A stretch of DNA of 64,000 nt from the NCBI GenBank assembly GCA_000499405.2, contig HG738137.1, forward strand, positions 11,902,121-11,966,120, in the 5' to 3' direction. Position 1 is the first letter of the stretch. Every line of letters begins with the position of its first letter. Source of the DNA: Onchocerca volvulus. Lineage: Eukaryota; Nematoda; Chromadorea; Rhabditida; Onchocercidae. Made by a program: the position numbers and the translations under genes. The notes beneath the pieces were generated by a model. The model made no database searches, was not told the DNA's origin, and worked only from the letters and a program-made list of their open reading frames with translations. Shown one piece after another: positions 50,360 to 64,000 of this stretch.

Positions 50360-50637
50360 AGAGAAATGGGAGGAAGAAGCGAATGAGAAAAAAAAAGCGA
50401 TGGCGGATTATTACTATAACTGTTTTTATTAGAGAGATGGGGAAAGAAGGAAGATGAGAGAAAAAAGGGACGCGGATTATTATTATTATTATTAGAAAGA
50501 TAGGAGGAAGAAGGAAGGTGGGAGAAAAAAAGGAAGGCGGATTATTATTATTAACTATTAATTATTATTATTATTAGAAGGATGGGAGCAGGAAGAAGAA
50601 TAAGAGAAAAAAAAGAAGGCGGAGTCAATAAACTCCG
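50360..50637. repeat. Four-copy minisatellite of a purine-rich unit plus ATT tract
   Basis: Units begin at 50360, 50431, 50494 and 50576. Each starts with AGA[GA][AG][GA]ATGGGA-like sequence, runs through a GGAAGAAGGAAGATGAGAG-like purine stretch and a poly(A), then GGCGGATTATTATT. The length differences come mainly from the ATT tail. Confidence 0.9.
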
Positions 50638-52726
50638 CTCCCTCCCTTACTTTAAACTGTCACGTACGTGATACGTGAAAAAAGTATGTTTATATAAGAA
50701 CACGCGCCTATTCGAATGCAAGATTGTGTCCAAAATTTGAAGAGTGGGTGAAGAAGTTGTGGATGATCATTGAGAAGTAACAGGTAGCATTTACATTTTT
50801 ATTTATGTATAGATGAGCATGATTCTGAACTAGTTATCTACCTGATTCTAATCACTATTAGATTGAGATATACCAGTAAGAAACCGTTTACGTTTTAATT
50901 TCCACTATTTCGGCTTAATTCTTTGGTTGTAACGAATAACTTTATGTGTTATTTTTTTATAATTTGTTAATGGAATGAAATTTTTGATTGAAATTGAAGT
51001 ATGTGAAAGAAGAAAGGCTTAATTTATGTCATTTAAAACTTTAAGTATTAATTGAAATGGAAGATATTTCTTAATGAACATTAAAACTGAATAAAACTAA
51101 TTTAAGTATCATCGAAATTCCATATTTTAAGGAGCAAATTGTCAAAAAATTTTTTGACATATTAAGTTTAGAAATTTCAAACAATCAGTTTTAAATAAAA
51201 GAATTTCAGTTTTATTGTATTTTGAAAAATTTCAATTAAAATAAACATATATGCTTATTTTAATTGGAATTACCTAAACAAAGGAAAACGAAGGAATTAA
51301 ATAAAGCCCATAAAATTATAATTTATTTCATGAAAAATGAAAAAAAAGACATTTTGATTCTTATTTTTTTTATTTACAAAAAAGGAAAATTTTATTTTGG
51401 AACGCTTCATATATTTCAAGAATGAAACTTTTAATTTGGAACTGAAATTAATAGGTAGATTAGATGAATTATTATAAAAGTTTTTGAAATAACCAGATAT
51501 TACGGTTCCGACGCAATCAAAATTATTTCAATATTGCATTGAAATGAAGCCTAATTAATTAATAATTCCGGCTTTAAACTTAATTCAAATTTTGATTTTT
51601 TTCGAATCGCACATTCCACGACTCGTGCCGATGAAAGAAAATTTAACCGGAATCGGGAAATGTTTCCGGAAACTTCAAATTATATTTGCTTTCCGGAAAT
51701 GGAGTGTTGCAATGAGAAATTTGAAGGTATAGTTTCGTTTTGATAGTGTATGGTGCAGATGATGAGAGCAGAAAAAAAGAGTGTAGTGATTTGCAGAAGA
51801 TTGCAGAATGAGGGATCTACGAAAATAGCATCGTTGTTAGAAAAGTTGAAAAATTCCTTAATAATTAGGAACTGCTAACTGAAAAAGATGTGAAGAGAAT
51901 AGAATATAGAAAGCAGAGATTGATAAGAATTACGAAAGGAAGAGATTGTGAAGGATTATGAGAAGTAGAGATCGATAAGAATTGCGAAAAAAAAAAGTGG
52001 TATGTAGCAGACAGCAATATTTTTTCTCGTGCGATTGATTTTATTTGCTTTTTATCTCTTTTTTCTCTCGTGACAGTTGCTATTCTTTCGTCTTTCGGCT
52101 AGAAAAATGTCGAAGTTTATGTTCAAAATTTTGAGTATTGAAATTCCCGAACTTCATTAGTTCATGTCAACAATTTGTCTGAAATATCAAATTTGACAGT
52201 AACACATCGGATAATGTTATGTAATATTATAAATTCAACAGTATCCAACATGTAGACAGTATCATACAATAATATATGACAAAAAGTATGCATTCACGCG
52301 TTTTCATGCATTATCTGCTAATATGTTGCCAGTACATTATTATATAATGCATGGTACCATATATCAGGCTATATGGTATTCCACGCAATACAGTAAACCA
52401 AAATTCACGCCACTTTATGCATTTTTTCTCAGCAAATAGTAATGTGCTAGATTACGGTGTGGACGGCAGTGAAGATAATATACAATATGCATTTCTTGAA
52501 AAATATGCTAAAATGTATCTCATATGATTAATAATTCATTAATGAATAGCAAGATATTAAATGATCCAATTTCTGAATAAATATTGATTTTTTCTGAATG
52601 ATTAATTTTTTTTCTTTCTTTGTTTTTTTTTTTTTTACATATTTCGCAGAATTATGTGAATTTCTTTTTAGATTCTGTTGAGATTAAATTGGGTGAATTT
52701 GTGTAATTGTTAATCACTTTACTGTT

Positions 52727-54840
52727 ATGGAATCACCATCTTGGATGTTCAGCAAAGCTTTATCACATCGTCAGAAAGTATGTCGATTGTTCAAACGTGC
52801 TATGCGTGAAGTAGATGGTTACTATGGAACGGATCTGTAAGTTATTCATTTCTTCTTATTTTAATGAGATGAGAAAATTAAAAAAACATATATTCTACTT
52901 TACTGCTTCCCTGTTATCATTGTCTCTTTTCTAGATTATTAAAATCCCAAGAGATATGTTTATAGTTTTGAGAAAAAATGCATGTATTTCTCATGATATA
53001 TTGACATAATGATACTTTGTTAGTTAAAAGAAATTCATATAAAGTTACTTTAATTGGTAATAATAGAGTCAGGCAACTCATCGCTTTCGATTTACAAATC
53101 CCTTTCGACCAATAGAGAGGACATTCTATAGCAATGAAGTAAATATTTTTCTGTGAAAATTAGCAAGGTTTTGAACTGTTAGCACTCAATTTGAGAAAGG
53201 AAACATTGATTTAATTTCTGTTGGAAATACTTCTTTATACTATGAGATTTCATATGAAATTATTGTTTTCTTTAAAAACTATTATTGTGTGGAAGCATAC
53301 TTTCCTGTTAAACAAAGATTGTTTTCAAATTCCCCGAGAAAAAATTTCAGTACGAGATTGAATCGTTTCTTAATTTATTTCATTCTAGATAAAGTTTCTC
53401 TTTTTTTCTAAAAAAGAATTCTACTTCCTCTTTTGTTTACTTTTCGAATGATTCTATGAATTTTCAGTCTGGAAGCGCGTTTCCAGAAGGTAGTGATGAG
53501 GGCTCGTTTCGATTCATATAAGGCGGAAAAAGATCCTGACAAAGCTCGGCTGTTGTATTTGGATGGTTGTCGTCAAATATGGGAAAGAAAACACTGGACT
53601 ACTTTTCGTTGTAAGTTTCTTTTTTTTTATAGTACATTTTTCCTTTTAAAATTATGTTTAAATCATTAGGAAAAATTATTTCTTGACAATATTTTCACTT
53701 TGTTATCTAAAATTATACTTAAAATATATCAAAAATTATATCTGTTAATAACAGATGTCAATTTGATTTATAATTCAGCCACATCTACTTAAGATGTCAA
53801 TAATCTCAAGCTCTAAAAGTAAAATGAAATATAAAATCATCTTTACTAGTAGAATGATAGTATATTTATCAGTTAATTAATCGGTGCATTGACTCACTTA
53901 TCATTTAGTTAATTATTGTACGGACATAAATATTTCGTGTAGCATTGAACTATATAAATAATTAGAATCATTAAGTTAATGCTAGTACTAGCGCTAACAA
54001 TCTGTCAGTTAGTTTTGTTGATTTGTTGAATAAGCTATCGATAATTTAGAATTAGAAAGATTAAATGATAAATGAGTCAACTATAACGATTTAATGAGCT
54101 ATAGTAATTTTTAATATTATCGTAATTCTGAAATCTTGATTTATATGCAGAAAATACTGTTCAAATGATGAAAAATTGTTCTTTTCCTTACAGTTGGCTC
54201 AGATGTCGGTGGTGCATCGTACGATCGTGATACGCATAATATGCCTGATGCTGTAAGTTTCGGATTTTCAAATTCAAATCGACTTAATACTTTGTAGATT
54301 TTTAATTATAATACGATGTCATAGCAGACGTAAATGCTTTGCGGAAAAGTTACAATATTAGTCATCAGTGTATTGCTATAATCCATCGGCATGCTTGAAA
54401 TTTTTGAAATATGTATTTTATTACTATTCCTTTCCACAAAATGAGATATTGGGAATCGAATTTTGTAGGAAGTTTTAAGCAAGTTTCTTTTCGAAACAAT
54501 AGAATTATTAGCTTTTTTTTTTTTTGTTGTTTTTGTTTGTACAAAAATGACCGGTCAATCTTTGCGCATTAGTAATGCGATTTTTTGCTTAGTTTATCTT
54601 TTAATAAATTAAATTATGCAATAAATATATAGCATTTTTCTGTTCACTTTACAGATGCTTGATAGTACAACATGGACAAATGTTGAACGTGAACAATTTC
54701 CTTATTACTTTAACCGACGTGAGAAAAGAAAAAAAGAGCTGCTTTCTCACTGGTCTAAGATTGAGAAAGAATGGGATGAAGAATTGGCTAAAATCCAAAC
54801 CGAACTTCCGAAATCAACGAAAGAAGCTGAACAGAAATAA
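52727..54840 (+). CDS. NDUFB9: NADH dehydrogenase [ubiquinone] 1 beta subunit 9 (complex I B22, LYR family)
   Basis: An accessory subunit of mitochondrial respiratory complex I, membrane arm. Four exons (52727-52836, 53468-53610, 54194-54252, 54655-54840) join in phase to 165 aa. The N-terminal LYR-type helix is HRQKVCRLFKRAMREVDGYY. It is followed by ARFQKVVMRARFDSYKAEKD, the loop GSDVGGASYDRD, and then REQFPYYFNRREKRKKELL, which matches the family's YPDYFAKREQWKKL region. The charged tail ends in EAEQK. The protein is a little shorter than the roughly 179-aa mammalian form. AATAAA overlaps the stop codon (54836-54841), so the 3' UTR could be very short. A TTTCGCAG about 80 bases upstream may be the leader acceptor. 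It is upstream of the OSTF1-like gene on the same strand. Confidence 0.93.
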
Positions 54841-55649
54841 AGAATTGTAATTATTATCATTATAAGTAATAATAGTTTTTTTATCCAGTTTTTAGGCTGT
54901 TTGTTTTATATCATTATTGTGCCGTGAATTGCATAAAAATGATTTATAATTTGTTGTCATGTTTTTGTGCATTTGGCGAAAAGTTGTCGCGAATTTTCAT
55001 TTCTGTAATTTTTATAGAACCAAGCGAGATTCAACACGATCAGCCATAGAAATAATCAGTTGAATTGAAAAAGAAATAATCTTCATCAAAGACACTAGTA
55101 GTGATTCGAAAGCTTTCATAAGATTTGTTATTTATTGGTTTTCCTTATGCATTTGGGAAGCTATTAGTGGAATAAAAGTGAGAAGATGGATAAGGATGAC
55201 ATAGATATGTAATAAGCTCAATGGCTTACGTTTATCGAGCTTATTGAGTATTGTTTTTGATGATGACAACTGTCATTGATGCAAAAAAATATTCATGAAG
55301 GCAAGAATAAGAATAAAGAAGCAAATTAAAGTTTCATTTGAGCTTTTAATAATGAAATCTGGTATGATAATAATAAAGCCAATAGTATGCATTTAATTCC
55401 ACTTAGCTAAGGTAGTTATATATGATAAATATAGAAGGGATGCAATTACATAAGATGAAATTAATATGCAATATTTTGTCGCGGTCTGATTTCAGTGGTT
55501 TTCAGTCTTTTACAGTTTTATTCTGCAATATTCAAAATTTGAAAAAATTGCATCAATTCGGGACTCGTGCATTTATTTGTATAAATGGACATTTGAAACA
55601 ATTTTTTTGCTATGGATATTTTTAGATAATCTTCTATGTATAAATTTAT

Positions 55650-57247
55650 ATGATCCAAGATTTAATGACTGAATCAAGACCACCAAGACCTGCACCTAAA
55701 CCGGGACGAGTGACTGTTTATCGAGCTTTGTATGACTATACAGCGCAAAACGTTAGTTATATTATTCCTGTTAATATAAGCAAATTAATTAAGATTATGA
55801 CCAATTTTTTTCAGTATTGCAGATTGCTTTATATTATGTAAAATATGATTATTTTTCCCTGTAACTTATTCAAATTTTTTAGGACAAAGAATTGTCATTC
55901 AATGAAGGTGATTTGCTGTATGTTTCGGATAGCAGTAATGATGCACAGTGGTGGCCAGCACGTTGCAGGAACCAAACAGGTTTAATTCCAGGAAATTACG
56001 GTAGGTTTTGTCGGTACACTAATAGAAAATCATTAGTATTATAAGGGTCTTTAACACTGGCAATACTTTTGGCATGGATTAGATGGATTGATTTTGATAT
56101 TATGGACTTCTTGCTAGAAATCAGTATATGATTGGTCATAACTAGCTCCATTTATAATCTTGTAGAAATCACATCATGCTTTAAATAATCTCAGACAGAA
56201 GTTAATCTTAAATTAATTAATCTTGATGAAACAGCAATGTTGAATTTTTTATTTGATGACAATTGGAAAATGTGGTGTTTGTAGTGATGACAGCAGAATA
56301 TATCGAATATCCATTGCATGATGCAGCAAAACGAGGAAATATAGAATGTGTTAAAGAATGTCTTGATAATGCGGTAAGTTATTTATCTATATTTTCGTAA
56401 ATTTCTGTTTAATACTGAAAAATCTACAAATTGATTCGGTAGATGGTATGGGCACATATTTGACATAACGATGTATCGATTCTTCGAATAAAATATCAAA
56501 TATACAGTAATCATATCTTTTCCTTCAAGTTTTCTTTTTTTGATATAACATCGTTGTACTCGGTATATATGAAGCTTTTTAGACATTAGTTTTGCCATGA
56601 TTCATTACTTTCTACGAATCGAATTTTATGAGAGTTCAGAAAAGATAGAATTCACAAATCCAAACAATTGTTGAAAATGGTTTAAAATTCAAACTCGAAA
56701 GTTTTAGATCGATTAATGGAATGATTCATATATAAGATGAATGGAAGTTATTGAAATTATGTATTCAAATTATTTAGCAATTATTTATTTGTTCAGGTAT
56801 CAGTGAATGGTTTGGATAAATCCGGTTCAACGCCACTATACTGGTCGAGTCATGGTGGTCATGTCGCAATTGTTAAATTGTTATGCTCTATACCCAATAT
56901 GTGCATTTCCGCACAGGTGAAGTTGTTTCAAGCTAGAAAGTATTTTTATTAGTTAAAAGAAGAGGGAAAGATGTGTGAACCTTAATTTTTTTGGTTTACA
57001 GAATAAAATTGGCGATACAGCTCTACATGCGGCAGCCTGGAAAGGTCATTTAGAATGTGTGAAAATATTGCTTGAACATGGTGCAAGTACTACAATACAT
57101 AATAATGAGCGAAAGCTTCCAATAGATCTTGCGAGTGATCCGGAAACACGAGCTTTAATTCAATTATCAATGCGTGAAGCAGTAGATACAAATGATTTCC
57201 GGAATGATTATATTTCAGAATCTGAATCGGAAAGTGATGATATCTAA
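55650..57247 (+). CDS. OSTF1: Osteoclast-stimulating factor 1-like SH3/ankyrin protein
   Basis: A small cytosolic adaptor: a proline-rich N-terminus, one SH3 domain, three to four ankyrin repeats and an acidic C-terminus. Five exons (55650-55751, 55883-56000, 56285-56373, 56797-56916, 57002-57247) join in phase to 224 aa; human OSTF1 is 214 aa with the same order. SH3, about residues 21-73: VYRALYDYTAQN, ELSFNEGDLLYV, WWPARC, TGLIPGNYV. Ankyrin repeats: YPLHDAAKRGNIECVKECL, GSTPLYWSSHGGHVAIVKLL, GDTALHAAAWKGHLECVKIL. The end SESESESDDI corresponds to the acidic end of the family. The in-frame Met 6 (MTESRPP) could be the real start. A TTTTTAG at 55619-55625 may be the leader acceptor. AATAAA lies near 57403. 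Confidence 0.95.
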
Positions 57248-57480
57248 ATATTAATTTGCAATAATTTTTCATATCAATATTCTTTTATTTATTGCTAAAT
57301 TCTGAAAATTGTGCTTCGAAGCTTTTTTTTTGCATCAATAATCAAAGATAAAATATTTGGCAAAAAATTTGATGAAGTATTATCCTTCGCTGTAGATACA
57401 AAATAAAGAAAATCTTTCTATCCTTTCCTTGCTGAAAAGCGAAATTTACTTAAGTTGATGAATTAAATTAAATAAATCTC

Positions 57481-57524
57481 TTGAAAAAAGGTCAGAATTT
57501 TACGAAAAATTCTGACTTTTTCAA
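57481..57524. repeat. Near-perfect long hairpin downstream of OSTF1
   Basis: TTGAAAAAAGGTCAGAATTT and AAATTCTGACTTTTTCAA form a stem of about 19 bp around ACGA. It is about 75 bases past the likely OSTF1 poly(A) signal. Confidence 0.8.
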
Positions 57525-58662
57525 GCCGTAATTAATGAATATGCTATCAATAAAGTTGGAACTGTTTTTTTCTTTTTCATTTACATTTCAAATTTATTTA
57601 ATAATGGCTTATAATCATCGGGTAATGTTTTTGTCCTCATTATCAAGTTATTAAGATTATTCGATAGATCATATCATCTAGACGTTTGATCAATACAATT
57701 CACTTCACATATTTCATGTTCTATTATATTTACACTCAATTTGTTGATATCTGGCGAATCTGTTTACTTATTTACATATGAATTATTCTTTTCATTTTTA
57801 AGTGATAAATCTATTCCAACGCAACATCTGTCAGACACATTGTAATCACACTCCATCTACTAAACTTTTATGCTGCCCCCCTTGTTTTATAATTGATTAG
57901 TCTTTCCAATCTTCTAATTAGAATTAGTTTAATTATTAAAAACCAGAGGGAATTTTTCCCTCTTGTTATTCCAATACATAACATCGGAATCGAGGAATTT
58001 TTCTTATAACTAAGCAGAATGCTTATAAACAAACTTGTATGCAAAATTCCCTGAATTCCGATATCAAGTGACACTAAGCTTGTGAATAGAAAAACAACTT
58101 TCTTATGCTAAGATAAACTTCTTTGATAAGATTTAAATTTCCATCTGATATTCAAAAAATGCTTTTCATCATCATAATTCAGTTATTTATCACTTGATTT
58201 GTTGATAATTAATGTCTACATTAAATATTCTGGCTTTTTATTGATTTAATAAATTATTTTAATTATTCACTTTTACATAATATAACGCAGAGCAGGCATA
58301 AATAATTTTTGTCGAATAGAAATAATAACAAACAACAAAACTAGTTCGCAGATTTATTTTGAATTTCAATTTTGATAATTTTTCGAATTGAGGGAAAATT
58401 TCCTGTGAAAAATGAAGATCTCTATTTCGAGAAATTTAGCAGTTAATGTCATTAATTTTACGAGTAATATCGATCAAAATATACGTCAAAGTTTACTTTA
58501 TTTCCAATCGATATAAAACAACAAGGAACGTTTCAAATATCGAATGTAGGGAGGTTGGATGAGATTATTTAAAAAAAAATATATTTGCAAACGATATCAA
58601 TTAATAACCATAAAGCTATAGTTGATTGTGGTATAGTTTGTCTAAAAGTTATCCGTAATTTT

Positions 58663-59294
58663 AACCTTTGACCTTCTCACTTTCGACTCTCTTTATTGTT
58701 GCAAATCAGAATGTGCATCAAAGATCAATCAGGATATCTTCAGATCCGGTTATGATCGATTATCATTTAAATATATCAAACTCGTTTCACTAAAATTGTA
58801 TTGTATGAATAATAAGAAAAAAAAAAAAGAAAAAAACTGACAAATATATTATTCATTATTATGATATATTTTGTATTATTCCCGAACGACAAATTCCGGT
58901 ATGTTCCGGAATAACCGGAATTTTCTCTTTATTAATTGAATTCTTCTGAATTTTCCGTACAAATTTTCTGCTGGCATGAATGATCAAATAAATGCATTTG
59001 TTTACACGAATTGGAAGAATTTTAGATAGTCTCAACAATGTTATCAAATCATTTTTTTTCATTGATTTTTGGAAATTTTTCATCTTTAACCTTTGACCTT
59101 TGATAGTTAATGTGCCATTTTAATGCAAACATTCCATTCACCATTGAATTACTCAATAACAATCTCAGATAAGCGACCTTTGAATCTTGAATTTTCAACT
59201 TTCATACATTTTTACTTATTTCATATCTATTATAACGACTAATTTGCATACTTTAGTAAATCCCTAGCAGATCTTGACACCCAACCTTTGACCC
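58663..59294. promoter_or_regulatory. Three copies of AACCTTTGACC upstream of eEF1A
   Basis: AACCTTTGACCT at 58663 and 59088, and AACCTTTGACCC at 59283. The second continues as CTTTGACCTTTGA, close to a DR1 nuclear-receptor site (CAAAGGTCAAAGG on the other strand). Function is inferred from motif resemblance only. Confidence 0.35.
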
Positions 59295-59329
59295 CTTTTT
59301 CACATTGATTTCCAATACGTTCAAATTTC

Positions 59330-59640
59330 CCTGTCGTCCGAAAAAGTGCAAGCGTCCTTATCGAAGCACAAACACTATTGCAGCTCAACATTTGCACTTT
59401 CTCAATATGATCTGCGTGTCAGACAGCTAGAGAATGGGTGAGATAATAGCGCGTTAGCGTGTAAAAGATATCCGAAAGGTTTATAATGCTTGGTGCAACG
59501 AAGGTAACGCTTGCTGTCCGCCGGAGGAACGCTGTTTTGATGCGTCTCGCGCTTCGGACGATAGGGTGATTTTATTTGGGGTATTGCAACTACAGGAATT
59601 CTCGGGCCTTTAACTGGGGTTTTTCGGAGTTTTCTTCATT
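59330..59640 (+). promoter_or_regulatory. Probable eEF1A promoter region
   Basis: The composition is clearly less AT-rich than the neighbourhood, with many CpGs (GCGCGTTAGCG, GTCCGCCGGAGG, GTCTCGCGCTTCGGACG) and a TTTATAAT at about 59480. It lies 0.6-0.9 kb before the eEF1A start. The expected strong expression of eEF1A and the lack of ORFs make promoter or first untranslated exon the best reading. Confidence 0.4.
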
Positions 59641-59809
59641 CATCGTCCACTGAGACTTCTTCCTCCTGTTGCCCTGTTTTTTCAAGTTTAATTTCTTACC
59701 GGAATATTTCTAGGAAATCGATCAAATTTTCTCTTTTTTTACTTAAATCGATTTTATCGATTTATTGTAATCAGTGCATAGTTTGTTACAATTCATTTAA
59801 TTCAGAAGG

Positions 59810-60045
59810 TTATTCTGGGATTTTCATGATTTCCAACGATTTATAGGATTCCTTGGAATTCCTCGGTTTTTTAATAAAATTTGACCAAGTTCGTTATCAA
59901 TCAAGTATCACTTGGATTATCTTTTACACGATCATTCTGGGATTTTGCATAATTTCGGAAGATTTATAGAATTCTTTGGTTTTTTAATAAAATCTGATCA
60001 AGTTCGCTACCAGTCAAGTATCATTTGGATCATCTTTTACACTAC
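59810..60045 (+). repeat. Two-copy tandem duplication before eEF1A
   Basis: 59810-59930 and 59932-60045 are diverged direct copies of about 120 bp. Both start ATTCTGGGATTTT, share GATTTATAG[GA]ATTC and GGTTTTTTAATAAAAT, then AAGT[TC]CG and ATCTTTTACAC. The right copy carries small deletions. Confidence 0.85.
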
Positions 60046-60131
60046 TCCAAAAGTTTCACTTTTTCGAGATGATTCATTGATGAGTTGACTTTTTCTCCAC
60101 TTTTACTCGGTCAATTTTTATACTTTAAATT

Positions 60132-60166
60132 TTACGCAGATGTCAAATTTAAGATTTCGGGATTAA
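60132..60166 (+). promoter_or_regulatory. Candidate eEF1A leader acceptor with an adjacent short uORF
   Basis: TTTACGCAG ends at 60139, and the next base begins an ATG (60140-60142) that opens an 8-codon frame ending TAA at 60166, 32 bases before the eEF1A start. If this AG is used, the spliced mRNA would place a short upstream ORF directly behind the leader. Confidence 0.4.
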
Positions 60167-60174
60167 GTGAATAA

Positions 60175-63555
<3,381 letters not shown>

Positions 63556-64000
63556 TAATAGCCAATTAGTTTTCTCCCAATCACATTGTTATTATTTCAT
63601 TTAGAAAGAATTTCCAGTTTTTAATCTCAATCTTTCTCCAGTTGCTAATTAAATGCAGTTGTTATTTAATTAATTTAAAAGAATATTTCTCTTTTTTGTT
63701 ATGCTTTGTGGACATCATTATCAATATTTTTTTGCTTATTGCACTCTTTGTAGCATTATGCTGCATTGATATTTCCATTTCATTTTCTTGTTTCCATATG
63801 CTCCTGCTACACTGAATTTTTATCACATTTCATGTATTCATTTTTCTTTCGTGAACTATTTCAGGCGAGAAAAAAATAACTTTTTTATGATATAAGCGCA
63901 AAGATATTACGAGAGAAAAAAGAAACTACACTTACATTTGTTATTTCTTCAACCACTTTTCTATAATGCAAGCATAAAGATATCTGTGAAAAAAATTGTA
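63556..64000 (+). other. eEF1A 3' UTR and flank
   Basis: AT-rich and T-rich sequence after the stop codon. I see no exact AATAAA within the first 200 bases and no further gene before the window ends. Confidence 0.5.

Larger units (their letters stand above)
47108..52726. other. Intergenic region without a supported protein gene
   Basis: It contains the SL1-like element (47618), a foldback (48177-48270), and simple plus tandem repeats (49698-50637). At about 48950-49320 there is a relatively GC-richer, non-repetitive stretch of unknown nature. At 52180-52470 degenerate ATGCATTAT-type words occur. A TTTCGCAG at about 52641-52648 could be the spliced-leader acceptor of NDUFB9. Confidence 0.55.

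Noticed and set aside
52727..57247. NDUFB9 and OSTF1 as an operon
   Set aside because: The 810-bp gap is much longer than the usual short spacing, and each gene has its own acceptor-like site. I keep them as separate genes, though long-spaced operons cannot be excluded.

Overview
This is a eukaryotic, very AT-rich window. It most likely comes from a clade III (Spirurina, possibly filarial) nematode. Grounds for nematode: an interstitial tract of the nematode telomere repeat TTAGGC, candidate spliced-leader acceptors a few bases upstream of start codons, an SL1-like sequence followed directly by a GT donor, and genes with many short exons (GTAAGT donors, TTTCAG acceptors). The genus is an inference; no marker here fixes it.

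Layout. 1-4488 (+): the 3' part of an unrecognised single-pass membrane or surface protein, six exons seen. 6314-28723 (-), convergent with it: a 33-exon gene of the Caspr/neurexin IV family, predicted at 1,598 aa. It has a signal peptide, five laminin G domains, four EGF modules, a fibrinogen-like segment, a transmembrane helix and a long tail. All 33 exons were joined by hand and every junction keeps reading phase. Its introns hold minisatellites, a dispersed repeat and the telomere-like tract. 28.7-41.4 kb: a gene-poor stretch with microsatellites, a foldback and one tRNA-Arg(TCG). 41400-47107 (+): a ZIP (SLC39) metal transporter, eight exons, 348 aa, with an LTR-like element in intron 2. 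47.1-52.7 kb: no protein gene seen, but an SL1-like sequence, a foldback and about 900 bp of simple and tandem repeats. 52727-54840 (+): NDUFB9, a complex I subunit. 55650-57247 (+): OSTF1-like SH3/ankyrin protein. 60199-63555 (+): complete eEF1A (464 aa), with a GC-AG intron and a richer upstream region.

The genes do not form one pathway. NDUFB9, OSTF1 and eEF1A are ordinary housekeeping genes in the same orientation. The 810 bp between NDUFB9 and OSTF1 is long for a nematode operon. I found no gene cluster that looks like a new multi-gene system. The most unusual signals are the SL1-like element at 47618, the telomere-repeat insertion flanked by a 19-bp duplication at 27758-27825, the paired dispersed repeat at about 0.9 and 8.4 kb, and the atypical Caspr-like architecture.
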